Positions 44,224 through 52,536 of a stretch of DNA of 64,000 nt are shown here, one piece after another. Each line of letters opens with the position of its first letter. Within the stretch, counting starts at the first letter, position 1. The DNA comes from Salimicrobium halophilum (GTDB taxonomy: Bacteria; Bacillota; Bacilli; Bacillales; Halobacillaceae), in assembly GCF_900100295.1 (NCBI RefSeq), contig NZ_FNEV01000010.1, positions 1 through 64,000 on the forward strand, written 5' to 3'. The notes under the pieces were generated by a model. The model had not been told where the DNA came from. It saw only the letters and a list, made by a program, of their open reading frames with translations, and made no database searches. Made by a program: the position numbers and the translations under genes.

Positions 44224-44404
44224 CTTCTTATCCAGAGAGACGGAGGGACTGACCCTACGAAGTCTCGGCAACCAGCGAATTCCACTCGCCCGGTGCCAAA
44301 TTCAGAGCACGCCTGTGCGGAAGATGAGAAGGGATGCCTGGTTTGTTGTATGCCTATCCATACGATACTAAGCCCCTTTTCGCTACGTGCAGAAGGGGCT
44401 TTTT
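44224..44404 (+). ncRNA. SAM-I riboswitch (S box) with terminator
   Basis: S-box hallmarks: P1 strand CTTCTTATC pairs with GATGAGAAG (aptamer about 44224-44331). Conserved AGAGAGACGGAGGGACTG, CTCGGCAACC and CGGTGCCAAATTC segments are present. The expression platform ends with the terminator AGCCCCTT / AAGGGGCT plus TTTTC (44371-44404). High SAM should stop transcription of the sulfur-scavenging genes downstream. Confidence 0.95.
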
Positions 44405-44427
44405 CATGCTTCAAAGGAGGGCGGCTT

Positions 44428-44487
44428 ATGATCTCTCCCTTTTATAAAAAAAGCCGTCCCCTCCGCTTTCTGGAAGAGCGTGAATAA
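44428..44487 (+). CDS. Possible 19-codon leader peptide
   Basis: A short ORF (MISPFYKKSRPLRFLEERE) with a perfect AAAGGAGG site 7 nt before its ATG, between the riboswitch terminator and the monooxygenase gene. It ends 4 nt before a 13-bp hairpin. It could be a translated leader affecting the hairpin, or chance; it is rich in Arg, Lys and Glu and has no Met/Cys run. Confidence 0.4.
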   Translation: MISPFYKKSRPLRFLEERE

Positions 44488-44491
44488 AAAA

Positions 44492-44523
44492 TGCCTGTAA
44501 TGTGCGGCCACACATTACAGGCA
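44492..44523 (+). promoter_or_regulatory. 13-bp perfect hairpin in the leader
   Basis: TGCCTGTAATGTG and CACATTACAGGCA form a perfect stem with a six-base loop. No T run follows, so it is not a simple terminator. As DNA it is a good dimeric operator candidate. Confidence 0.6.
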
Positions 44524-44619
44524 GGAAACATGAAGATCCTGTACGGATTCCATCTCTCTCACCAATCAATGTATCACTTTCCGGATGGATCCGTCTACCA
44601 ATCACAAAGGAGATGGACA

Positions 44620-45711
44620 ATGATGAGTAACTTACAATTTGCCTACTGGGTGCCGAACGTCAGCGGAGGTCTCGTCGTATCAAAAGCGGAGCAACAGACG
44701 GGATGGGATTTCGAATCCAACAAACGATACGCACAAATCGCAGAAGAATCGGGCTTCGACCTCGCCCTTCTTCAAACGAGGTTCTTCGCAAGTTATGGAG
44801 CCGAATACCAGCTTGAAGCCGTGACACTCGCTTCTGCTCTTGCCGCGTCCACCAGCAAACTGAAACTCATATCAGCCGTTCATCCGGGACTATGGCATCC
44901 GGCTGTTTATGCAAAAATCTTAAGTACGCTCGATCATATAAGTGACGGTCGTGCCGCAGTGAATATCGTAAGCGGCTGGCTGAAAGATGAATTTACAGGC
45001 TTCGGGGAAAACTGGCTTGAACATGACGAGAGATATCGGCGCTCCGGAGAATTCATCGAAGTTCTGAGAGAGCTGTTCACAAAGGAGAAAGCGAACTTCC
45101 GTGGCGACTTTTACCAGATCAATGATGCCCCGGCGAAACCGAAACCTGTGCAGGGCGCAGACTTCCCGATTTTCCAGGGAGGGAACTCCACAGCCGCCAA
45201 AGAGATGGCCGCCAAACATTCCGATTATTATTTCATGAACGGGAATACACTGGAAGGGTTCGAGAAACAGATCAAAGAAGTGCGGGCGCTCGCGGAAAAA
45301 GAAGGCAGAACCGTGAAATTCGCAGCTCACGGCTTCGCGATTGTGCGTGATACAGAAGAAGAGGCTCTCGCCCAATTGCAGGAAATCATCGATGACGCTC
45401 ACACGGAAGCCGTCGAAGGGTTCCGCGAATCGGTGAAGCAGGCCGGTCAGTCTACCGGGGATAAAGAAGGAATGTGGGCGAACGACACGTTCAAGGACCT
45501 CGTTCAATACAACAGCGGCTTCAAGACCGGTCTTATCGGGACGAAAGAGCAGGTGGCCGATCGCATCATCGAACTGAAGAAGATAGGGGTAGATGTCGTT
45601 CTTACAGCACACTTCCACTATGAATCCGACCTGGAGCGCTTCGGCAAAGAAGTGATTCCTCTCGTGAAAGAGAAAGAAGAAGTCTTGCAAGAAGAAGGAG
45701 TTCTCATATGA
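44620..45711 (+). CDS. FMNH2-dependent sulfone/alkanesulfonate monooxygenase (SfnG/SsuD-like)
   Basis: A 363-residue luciferase-like monooxygenase. The start FAYWVPNVSGGLVVSK resembles dimethylsulfone monooxygenase SfnG. Other typical segments are KLKLISAVHPGLWHPAVYAKI, GRAAVNIVSGWLKDEF and FPIFQGGNSTAAKEMA. It needs reduced FMN and frees sulfur from organic sulfur compounds. The ATG at 44620 follows AAAGGAG. The control by a SAM riboswitch supports a role in sulfur supply. Confidence 0.88.
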   Translation: MMSNLQFAYWVPNVSGGLVVSKAEQQTGWDFESNKRYAQIAEESGFDLALLQTRFFASYGAEYQLEAVTLASALAASTSKLKLISAVHPGLWHPAVYAKILSTLDHISDGRAAVNIVSGWLKDEFTGFGENWLEHDERYRRSGEFIEVLRELFTKEKANFRGDFYQINDAPAKPKPVQGADFPIFQGGNSTAAKEMAAKHSDYYFMNGNTLEGFEKQIKEVRALAEKEGRTVKFAAHGFAIVRDTEEEALAQLQEIIDDAHTEAVEGFRESVKQAGQSTGDKEGMWANDTFKDLVQYNSGFKTGLIGTKEQVADRIIELKKIGVDVVLTAHFHYESDLERFGKEVIPLVKEKEEVLQEEGVLI

Positions 45712-46298
45712 AAATCTTAGGAATAACAGGAAGCGTGAGCAAAAGTTCGAAAACACTCCTATCCGTTCAGGAAGCGCTCGATGCCGCGAAGCAAAGTGAT
45801 TCTTCTACGGAAACAGAAATACTCCATCTGGGTGATTATGAAACGGTTCTTTGTGACGGAAGGGACCCTGCTTCCTATACAGGAGATACGAGAGAAGTGA
45901 TCGACAAAATCGAGGAGGCCGATGCTTATATCATCGGCACTCCCGTGTACCGGGGGTCACTGACCGGCGCTTTGAAAAACGTCTTCGATCTGATTCCGAA
46001 CGACTGCCTGAGAGGAAAAGCGATCGGATTCGTGGCAACCGGCGGCACGTATCATCATTATCTGGTCATCGATCATCACCTGCATCCGCTGGCCCACTAT
46101 TTCCGGGCACACGTCATCCCGGGCGGTGTTTATGTACACAACGGGCACTTCGAACAGCATCAGCTGGTCGATGAAGAGATCCGCACGCGACTTCACGACC
46201 TCGGCGAGGCTACCGTTCGACTCAGCACCCACTTGAATAAAGATTTTTCGACAGCACCCCCAGCTATTCCGAGAAAAAGCCTCCAGGAACAATACTGA
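45708..46298 (+). CDS. NADPH-dependent FMN reductase (MsuE/SsuE-like)
   Basis: A 196-residue flavodoxin-fold reductase with ILGITGSVSKSSKTLL, GTPVYRGSLTGALKNVFDLI and FVATGGTYHHYLVIDHHL. It overlaps the monooxygenase gene by 4 bp (ATGA), so the two are translationally coupled. It should provide FMNH2 to the monooxygenase. Confidence 0.9.
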   Translation: MKILGITGSVSKSSKTLLSVQEALDAAKQSDSSTETEILHLGDYETVLCDGRDPASYTGDTREVIDKIEEADAYIIGTPVYRGSLTGALKNVFDLIPNDCLRGKAIGFVATGGTYHHYLVIDHHLHPLAHYFRAHVIPGGVYVHNGHFEQHQLVDEEIRTRLHDLGEATVRLSTHLNKDFSTAPPAIPRKSLQEQY

Positions 46299-46330
46299 CG
46301 TCTCCCCTCTTGCGGGAGGCGTATTTTCTT
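46298..46330 (+). terminator. Terminator of the sulfone monooxygenase operon
   Basis: Hairpin ACGTCTCCC / GGGAGGCGT followed by ATTTTCTTT. Confidence 0.75.
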
Positions 46331-46379
46331 TGACGGGACGAACTGGTAAAATGAAGGAAGTTTGAAGGAGGGATCCGGG

Positions 46380-47282
46380 ATGAGCCAAAAATTATCTATG
46401 CTGTCGATCGCTTTCGGTGCTGCTCTCTGGGGCATCATCGGTCTGTTCGTTACATACTTGTACGACCTCGGGTTCAGCCCGGTGCAGGTGGTTGCCGTCA
46501 GAGTTGCGAGCGCCGCCATTCTGCTGCTTCTCTACACGTACATCACCGGGAAGGAGGAACTGAGAATCGATTGGAAGGATAGCCGTTTATTTATAGGTAC
46601 AGGCATCATCAGCATTGTGTTCTTCAACCTCTGCCTGTTCATCGCCATGGAGGAAACATCCATTGCGATCGCTGTCACCCTTTTATATACAGCACCCGCC
46701 TTCGTCACGATCTTCTCCCGGATTCTGTTCGGAGAACTGTTTACGAAAAGTAAAATCACTGCCCTGCTCACCACATTCATCGGCTGCGCGCTTGTCGTCG
46801 GTCTGCTGCCTTATACAGGCTTCGACTTATCCATGTACGGCGTGCTCGCAGGGCTCGGATCCGGCTTTTTCTATGCGCTTTACAGCATTTTCGCCACCTA
46901 TGCTCTCCGAACCTATTCGTCCACGACGGTTACGGTATATACCTTCGTGTTCGCAAGTGTCGCCATTCTGCCTTTTGCAGGGCTCGGAGACCTCGGTGCT
47001 ACATTGGCACTACCGTCTGCCTGGATCAATATTGCAGGCATAGGCCTATTCTCGACGACGCTCGCTTTCCTGTTTTACACGAAGGGACTCGAGAAAATCG
47101 AATCGAGCCGCGCTTCGATCATCGCAACCGTCGAACCGGTCGTCGCAGCTCTCATCAGCTTCTTCGTATTCGGGGAACTGCTGGATGCGTGGCAATTCCT
47201 AGGCTTCATCCTGGTGATCACCGCCGTCATCCTTGTTCAGGAACGTCCGCGCTCTTCTTTTCTAAGGCGAAAAGCGTCATGA
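46380..47282 (+). CDS. EamA/DMT-family transporter
   Basis: A 300-residue ten-helix transporter with two EamA repeats (IAFGAALWGIIGLFVTYLY at the start, VEPVVAALISFFVFGELL near the end). It is a paralogue-type protein to that at 19227-20144. The start at 46380 follows GAAGGAGGG. It overlaps the convergent methyltransferase gene by 56 bp. Confidence 0.85.
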   Translation: MSQKLSMLSIAFGAALWGIIGLFVTYLYDLGFSPVQVVAVRVASAAILLLLYTYITGKEELRIDWKDSRLFIGTGIISIVFFNLCLFIAMEETSIAIAVTLLYTAPAFVTIFSRILFGELFTKSKITALLTTFIGCALVVGLLPYTGFDLSMYGVLAGLGSGFFYALYSIFATYALRTYSSTTVTVYTFVFASVAILPFAGLGDLGATLALPSAWINIAGIGLFSTTLAFLFYTKGLEKIESSRASIIATVEPVVAALISFFVFGELLDAWQFLGFILVITAVILVQERPRSSFLRRKAS

Positions 47283-47922
47283 ACGAAACCGCCTGTTCCA
47301 GTAATGCATTCTGCATCTCCAACCCTTCCGGTGCCCCTTCTTTCGGCACGGAAGACATTCCTATGGTCGTCCAGCCGTGTGTCTCTGCCAGTCGCTGGAA
47401 CTCCCACGGCATCATCGTGTTACAGACGACCTCTTCCCCCTCGAGTCTTGGATAGCTATTCGTCCTCGGACCGGCCACCGGACCGAGAATTCCCACAACG
47501 AAGACTCCTCCCGGTTTGACGACACGATTGATTTCGTTTATCGCTTCAAGAGGAGAAGCGACCCACTCCAGACAGTTGATCGCCATGACAGCGTCGAAGG
47601 CTTCGTTTTCAAAAGGCAGGGCTGTAACGTCTCCCTGAAGAAATGTCGCTGCCGTGGAGCGCTTCTTGGCGATTTCAATCATTTTCGAGGACAAATCGAC
47701 GCCTGTCACGCTGTACCCGGCCTTCTGGAGCATTTCACTCCCCTGCCCGTCCCCACACCCGAGGTCCAGCACATCCGAGTCAGATTCGATGAAAGACTGG
47801 AAGAAAGGAAGAACCTTCTTCCTGCTCCCATCCTTCCACATCTGTTCACTTCTCGCATTCCAATTATCAGAAAAACGATCCCATTTACTTTCTGCCTGTT
47901 CATGCCATTTTTTATGATCCAA
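47227..47922 (-). CDS. Class I SAM-dependent methyltransferase
   Basis: A 231-residue methyltransferase with motif I VLDLGCGDGQGSEML, GVDLSSKMIEIA, GDVTALPFENEAFDAVMAINCLEW and VKPGGVFVVGI, typical of the UbiE-like group. The substrate is unknown. Its 3' end reaches 56 bp into the convergent transporter gene. Confidence 0.87.
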   Translation of the reverse strand: MDHKKWHEQAESKWDRFSDNWNARSEQMWKDGSRKKVLPFFQSFIESDSDVLDLGCGDGQGSEMLQKAGYSVTGVDLSSKMIEIAKKRSTAATFLQGDVTALPFENEAFDAVMAINCLEWVASPLEAINEINRVVKPGGVFVVGILGPVAGPRTNSYPRLEGEEVVCNTMMPWEFQRLAETHGWTTIGMSSVPKEGAPEGLEMQNALLEQAVSFMTLFALEKKSADVPEQG

Positions 47923-47935
47923 TTCTTTTTCCTCC

Positions 47936-47964
47936 TTGCTATTTATTTCTTCTTTATGTATGAT
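47936..47964 (+). promoter_or_regulatory. Putative promoter of the cobalamin riboswitch leader
   Basis: TTGCTA and TATGAT are separated by 17 bp, about 50 bp before the riboswitch. Flanking sequence is AT-rich. It lies upstream of and divergent to the methyltransferase start. Confidence 0.55.
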
Positions 47965-48014
47965 AGAATCAATATATAGTAAATATTAATAATAAAAACA
48001 CAATATATAGTTTT

Positions 48015-48285
48015 TTCGAAAATCAGATGCTCACAGAGCTTAATAGGGAAGCCGGTGAAAATCCGGAGCTGCCCCCGCAACTGTAAGTATCCGCGAAACA
48101 GCACATCCACTGTAGAACGCTACGGGAAGGGCTGGAGTAAGATCGGGTACAAGCCAGGAGACCTGTCTGTTTTTCGTCAGAAAGTTTCACCTTTTTCGGG
48201 GATGGAGAAGATGAAACGATGAGGCGAGGACTCTCGTTTCATGGTTTCATCCGCTCTTATCCTATAGGAGCGGATTTTTTTATTT
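48015..48285 (+). ncRNA. Cobalamin riboswitch with terminator
   Basis: The conserved core reads AATAGGGAAGCCGGTGAAAA, CCGGAGCTGCCCCCGCAACTG, and later the B12 box AGCCAGGAGACCTG. An expression platform follows: a hairpin ATGAAACGA / TCGTTTCAT and the terminator ATCCGCTC / GAGCGGAT plus TTTTTT (48249-48285). Adenosylcobalamin should switch off the ribonucleotide reductase gene. Confidence 0.95.
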
Positions 48286-48303
48286 TGTAAAGGAGGATCA
48301 CTT

Positions 48304-50490
48304 ATGCCTGACACGATAACAAGGGACTGGAAAACCTGGTTGAATGAACTTCAGGGGGACTTCCCCAGTCTCGATTTTTCACGGATACAAGACAGAATCA
48401 CAGATGGCAATTCCATTGTACTTGAAGCCTTAGCTGAAATGGACGAAACCGAGCCGGACTGGACATATGTCGCCGCCCGTGCTCATCTCGAGACCCGCTA
48501 CACGGAAGCGACACAAGGACGTCGTACAGAAAAGCCCTATGAAAACTTTTACGAACTGATCGAAACACTCGTCGAAGAAAAAATCTACGACCCTTCTCTT
48601 CTTACTCATTATACTAGAGATGAAATCATAGAACTATCCAAACTGTTATCACCAGAGAAAGATCACCTGTTCACGTACATCGGCTTGAAAACACTGGATG
48701 ATCGTTACCTCGCCAGGATGAAAGACGGGAGAACGATGGAGCTGCCGCAGGAACGCTGGCTGATCATCGCGATGACGCTGATGACCCCTGAACCGAGGGA
48801 TCGCCGATTCAGGTACATACAAGAGGCTTACTGGGCGCTTTCCAACCTCTACATGACCGTCGCCACTCCCACCCTTTCGAATGCGGGAAAAGTACACGGT
48901 CAGCTCAGTTCCTGCTTCATCGAGACCGTTGACGACAGCCTTCAGTCTATTTATGACAGTAACACAGCTATCGCCAACTTAAGTAAACACGGAGGCGGCA
49001 TCGGCGTCTATCTCGGAAAAATCAGATCGCGCGGCAGTGACATCAGAGGATTCAAAGGTGTATCATCCGGTGTTTTGCCATGGATGAAGCAGCTGAACAA
49101 TACCGCTGTCAGCGTAGACCAGCTCGGCCAACGACAGGGAGCGGTGGCTGTTTATCTCGATGTGTGGCACAAAGACATTTTCTCTTTTCTCGACAGTCGA
49201 CTGAACAATGGAGATGAGCGTCAGCGAACGCACGATTTATTCACCGGGGTCTCGATTCCGGATCTATTCATGGAAGCTGTTGAAAACAGAGGTGACTGGT
49301 ATCTGTTCGATCCTCATGAAGTGAGAACGGTCATGGGATACTCCCTCGAAGACAGCTTCGATGAACATGATGGATACGGGACGTTCCGCGAACGGTATGA
49401 AGCATGCATACAGCATCCTGGGCTCTCCAAAGAAAAAGTGCCGGCGATCGATATCATGAAACGCATCATGATCGGTCAGCTCGAGACCGGAACGCCTTAC
49501 ATGTTTTATAGAGATGAAGTGAACAGGAAGAATGCGAATAACCACGCCGGAATGGTGTACTGCAGTAATCTTTGCACAGAGATCACGCAGAACCAGAGCG
49601 CCACGACGGTGGACCGTCAATATGTAGACAATGGAGAAATCATAACCGTTCACACTCCCGGCGATTTCGTCGTCTGTAACCTTTCGAGTATCAACCTCGG
49701 AAAAGCAGTGCCCGACGGAGTGCTGGATCGTCTGGTTCCGATACAAGTCCGTATGCTCGATAACGTCATTGACACCAACCTGATTCCTATCCCTCAGGCC
49801 GAACGGACGAATCAGAAGTACAGAGGCATCGGCCTCGGCACCTTCGGGTGGGCTCACTTACTAGCGATCCGGCAGATTTCCTGGGAATCCGAAGAAGCGC
49901 TCAGCTACACAGAAGACGTATATGAAAAAATCTCCTATTTGACGATCAAAGCGAGTTCGGAGCTTGCTGAGGAAAAAGGCAGCTATCCCCTGTTCGAAGG
50001 GTCGGACTGGGAGACAGGAGCATATTTCGAGAAACGGAATCTTACGGATGATAAATGGCAGGAGCTCGCTGCGAAAGTGAAAGAGGGCGGATTGAGGAAC
50101 GGGTACCTGATGGCGGTCGCCCCAAACTCGAGCACGTCCTTGATTGCCGGAAGCTCGGCCAGCATCGATCCGATTTTCAAGAAGTTCTACTCCGAGGAGA
50201 AAAAAGATTTCAAAATCCCGGTCACTGCCCCGGATTTGAGCCCGGACAATTACTGGTACTACAAAGCCGCCCATGACATCGATCAGCATACAAGTATCGC
50301 CCAGAATGCAAAGAGACAGCGGTTCATCGATCAATCCATTTCATTCAATATGTATGTTCGCAATGATATACAAGCGCGGGAGTTATTGAACCTTCACCTT
50401 GATGCATGGCAGCAAGGATTGAAAACGACTTATTACACAAGATCCACTTCCGGCACCGACTATGACGAATGCGAAAGCTGTTCGAGCTGA
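48304..50490 (+). CDS. Class I ribonucleoside-diphosphate reductase, large subunit (NrdA/NrdE)
   Basis: A 728-residue catalytic subunit. Active-site motifs: LSSCFIETVDDS, SKHGGGIGVYLGKIRSRGS, YCSNLCTEI, LMAVAPNSSTSLIAGSSASI, and a C-terminal redox pair in DECESCSS. No clear N-terminal ATP-cone is seen. Sequence style is closer to class Ia NrdA than to B. subtilis NrdE, and there is no nrdI nearby. It reduces NDPs to dNDPs with the small subunit at 51316. The B12 riboswitch suggests that the cell also has a B12-dependent reductase. Confidence 0.93.
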   Translation: MPDTITRDWKTWLNELQGDFPSLDFSRIQDRITDGNSIVLEALAEMDETEPDWTYVAARAHLETRYTEATQGRRTEKPYENFYELIETLVEEKIYDPSLLTHYTRDEIIELSKLLSPEKDHLFTYIGLKTLDDRYLARMKDGRTMELPQERWLIIAMTLMTPEPRDRRFRYIQEAYWALSNLYMTVATPTLSNAGKVHGQLSSCFIETVDDSLQSIYDSNTAIANLSKHGGGIGVYLGKIRSRGSDIRGFKGVSSGVLPWMKQLNNTAVSVDQLGQRQGAVAVYLDVWHKDIFSFLDSRLNNGDERQRTHDLFTGVSIPDLFMEAVENRGDWYLFDPHEVRTVMGYSLEDSFDEHDGYGTFRERYEACIQHPGLSKEKVPAIDIMKRIMIGQLETGTPYMFYRDEVNRKNANNHAGMVYCSNLCTEITQNQSATTVDRQYVDNGEIITVHTPGDFVVCNLSSINLGKAVPDGVLDRLVPIQVRMLDNVIDTNLIPIPQAERTNQKYRGIGLGTFGWAHLLAIRQISWESEEALSYTEDVYEKISYLTIKASSELAEEKGSYPLFEGSDWETGAYFEKRNLTDDKWQELAAKVKEGGLRNGYLMAVAPNSSTSLIAGSSASIDPIFKKFYSEEKKDFKIPVTAPDLSPDNYWYYKAAHDIDQHTSIAQNAKRQRFIDQSISFNMYVRNDIQARELLNLHLDAWQQGLKTTYYTRSTSGTDYDECESCSS

Positions 50491-50492
50491 GG

Positions 50493-50613
50493 AAAGTGGA
50501 ATCACCCCGCTTAGAAACCTCAGTCATAAGTAGACAGGTTAGATAAAGGTGCCCTTTCCTTTCTCTAATCCTGTCTACTTATGGCTCGGGTTTCTGGGTG
50601 ATGAAACTAGACA
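50493..50613 (+). repeat. Family A palindromic repeat, full copy
   Basis: Exact stems ATCACCC/GGGTGAT, AGAAACC/GGTTTCT and CATAAGTAGACAGG/CCTGTCTACTTATG. It starts within 3 bp of the large-subunit stop. Confidence 0.85.
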
Positions 50614-50617
50614 AAGG

Positions 50618-50738
50618 AAAGCGAAGACACCTTGCTCAGCCCTTCTCGCATAAGTGAAAATCAGCCTAAAGAAGCGTTCTCCTACTTTATGGATGGTTTT
50701 TCACTTATGTCGCTAAGGGTTAGGTGTCGCAGCTAGAC
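50618..50738 (+). repeat. Family A palindromic repeat, full copy
   Basis: Stems GACACCT/AGGTGTC, AGCCCTT/AAGGGTT (one wobble) and CATAAGTGAAAA/TTTTCACTTATG. It is a close relative of the copy at 21057. Confidence 0.85.
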
Positions 50739-50745
50739 AAAATAG

Positions 50746-50866
50746 AAATGTGGAGAAGCCCCGCTTAGAAGTTCTAACATAAGTGGGCGGCTCTGACTAC
50801 GGATGTTCTTTTCCGAAACAGAGGTGACCACTTATGTTATGGACTTCTGGGCTTCGAAGCTAGACA
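50746..50866 (+). repeat. Family A palindromic repeat, full copy
   Basis: Exact stems GAAGCCC/GGGCTTC, AGAAGT/ACTTCT and TAACATAAGTGG/CCACTTATGTTA, with the right end GCTAGACA. Confidence 0.85.
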
Positions 50867-50871
50867 AAAAA

Positions 50872-51280
50872 GAAATGTGGAGAAGTCCCACTTTTCTTTT
50901 GCGCACCGTTCGTCAGGCCCCAGGACCACCTGAATGTACCGCAAACTCGAAAAGGAACCGCTCAGGTGAGATTCTGTGGCGCGAACGTACCGCAAACCCA
51001 TTTGCCACCCACTCAGAAATGTAGAAACGACCTGAGTGTCCCGCAACGCTCAATCATAGCAAGAACCGACAGATTTTCCTGACTACCTTCCCGCCCGCCG
51101 GGAAGGTACATGCATTCAAATGCCCTTTCGCACCGTTCACCGAGACCCAGCACAATTTGAATGTACCACAAAAACAGAAATGAACCGTTCGCAGCTTAGA
51201 ACTTGCTTCCGAACGGTGCAATACGAAAGAAACCAACCGCTCAAGGTAGAAACTCGTTCGTGAGTGTACCGCAAAATCAC
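50872..51280 (+). repeat. Truncated family A left end plus family B hairpin array
   Basis: AAATGTGGAGAAGTCCCAC (left end of A) leads into B modules ending TGAATGTACCGCAA, GAACGTACCGCAAA, GAGTGTCCCGCAA, TGAATGTACCACAA, GAACGGTGCAATACG and GAGTGTACCGCAA. A central hairpin TACCTTCCCG / CGGGAAGGTA lies at 51084-51108. The array ends shortly before the small-subunit gene. Confidence 0.82.
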
Positions 51281-51315
51281 ACACCACTCACCAAAAAAAG
51301 AAAGGAGCCCTACCC

Positions 51316-52350
51316 ATGACCTTACAAAAAAGAAAACTTGTCGATCACGAAGCACCCAACCGTTCGACCGGCATCATCAACGGTCAAACGTCCAACGTCC
51401 TCAACTGGGATGATACAAGATTCGCGTGGGCATATCCTATGTATAAAAATATGCTGCAGAACTTCTGGATCCCGGATGAAATCAATATGAGCAATGATTT
51501 GAAGCAATGGCCCGAGCTCTCCGACAAGGAGCAGCAATCCTTCAAAAAAATCATCGGCCTGCTTGCTTTTCTGGATTCTATCCAGACCGACTATTCAGGA
51601 AAAATCGCCGATTATCTCACAGATTCCAGTCTTGCCGCCCTTATGCAGGTACTTTCTTTTCAGGAAGTCGTCCATAACCAGTCTTATTCCTATGTGTTAT
51701 CCACGCTCGTCCCCTCCCACGAGCAGGAGGAGATTTTCGAGTATTGGAAACATGACCCTGTCCTGATCAAGAGAAATCAGTTCATTACAGACGGTTACCA
51801 GGAATTCATCGATGACCCGTCTCCTGAAAGTTTCCTGAAATCGTGCGTGTATGATGTCGTGCTCGAAGGATTATTTTTCTACGCAGGGTTCGCTTTCTTC
51901 TATAACCTGGCTCGGAATCAGAAAATGGTGTCGACATCGACGATGATCAACTACATCAATAGAGACGAACAGATCCACGTTCATCTATTCACGCGAATTT
52001 TCAAGGAAACCTTACAGGAACACCCCGAGCTTGATAGCGACGAATTTCAACGTTTCGCCAAGGACACCTTGAAAAAAGCCGCCGATCTTGAAATCGAATG
52101 GGCGCACCATATCATCGGACATGATTTCCCAGGGATACCGATAGAGGATCTTGAGAACTATATCCGCTTCACCGCAAATACGAGAGCGCAGCAGCTTGGT
52201 GCAGACCGTCCTTTTCCTGAAAACCGGAAGAATCCTCTCCGCTGGATTCGCGCCTATCAGAACGTGGATGAAGGAAAGTCGGATTTCTTCGAGCAGAAAT
52301 CCAGGCAATATACGAAAGTATCAGAGAACAACGGTTTCGATGATCTATAA
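51316..52350 (+). CDS. Class I ribonucleoside-diphosphate reductase, small subunit (NrdB/NrdF)
   Basis: A 344-residue ferritin-like radical subunit. Metal ligands visible: Asp in AFLDSIQTDY, Glu and His in FQEVVHNQSYSY, Glu in VLEGLFFYAGFAFF, and Glu/His in NRDEQIHVHLF. The radical tyrosine follows the EVVH motif. It should form the tyrosyl-radical cofactor used by the large subunit. It is separated from that gene by 825 bp of repeats but on the same strand. GAAAGGAG precedes the ATG. Confidence 0.94.
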   Translation: MTLQKRKLVDHEAPNRSTGIINGQTSNVLNWDDTRFAWAYPMYKNMLQNFWIPDEINMSNDLKQWPELSDKEQQSFKKIIGLLAFLDSIQTDYSGKIADYLTDSSLAALMQVLSFQEVVHNQSYSYVLSTLVPSHEQEEIFEYWKHDPVLIKRNQFITDGYQEFIDDPSPESFLKSCVYDVVLEGLFFYAGFAFFYNLARNQKMVSTSTMINYINRDEQIHVHLFTRIFKETLQEHPELDSDEFQRFAKDTLKKAADLEIEWAHHIIGHDFPGIPIEDLENYIRFTANTRAQQLGADRPFPENRKNPLRWIRAYQNVDEGKSDFFEQKSRQYTKVSENNGFDDL

Positions 52351-52384
52351 AAGTCAGGCTCCCATGCCTGGCTTTAATTTTTTT
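52351..52384 (+). terminator. Terminator of the ribonucleotide reductase operon
   Basis: Hairpin AAGTCAGGC / GCCTGGCTT (one G-U pair) followed by TAATTTTTTT. Confidence 0.8.
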
Positions 52385-52462
52385 CTGAAAATTTTCTTTC
52401 AGAAGAATAATGCATTCTTCCAACAATGATAACCCTTACAAACAATCCAATCACTCCACTCA

Positions 52463-52479
52463 TGTTAACTTCCCTTACA
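52463..52479 (+). promoter_or_regulatory. TnrA/GlnR box 1 (activator position)
   Basis: TGTTAACTTCCCTTACA matches the consensus TGTNAN7TNACA exactly. It is centred about 50 bp upstream of the expected transcription start, where TnrA activates. Confidence 0.85.
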
Positions 52480-52487
52480 TTAATGTA

Positions 52488-52516
52488 TTGATTTTTCTGA
52501 AAAGTCCGTGTATAGT
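52488..52516 (+). promoter_or_regulatory. Promoter of the glnK-amtB operon
   Basis: TTGATT and TATAGT are 17 bp apart, between two TnrA/GlnR boxes. Confidence 0.75.
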
Positions 52517-52536
52517 AACTTTAAACTTACTAAAGA

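Noticed and set aside
48304-52350. Class Ib (NrdEF with NrdI) assignment of the ribonucleotide reductase
   Set aside because: No nrdI is found in the region and the large subunit pattern resembles NrdA more than B. subtilis NrdE; the subclass is left open.
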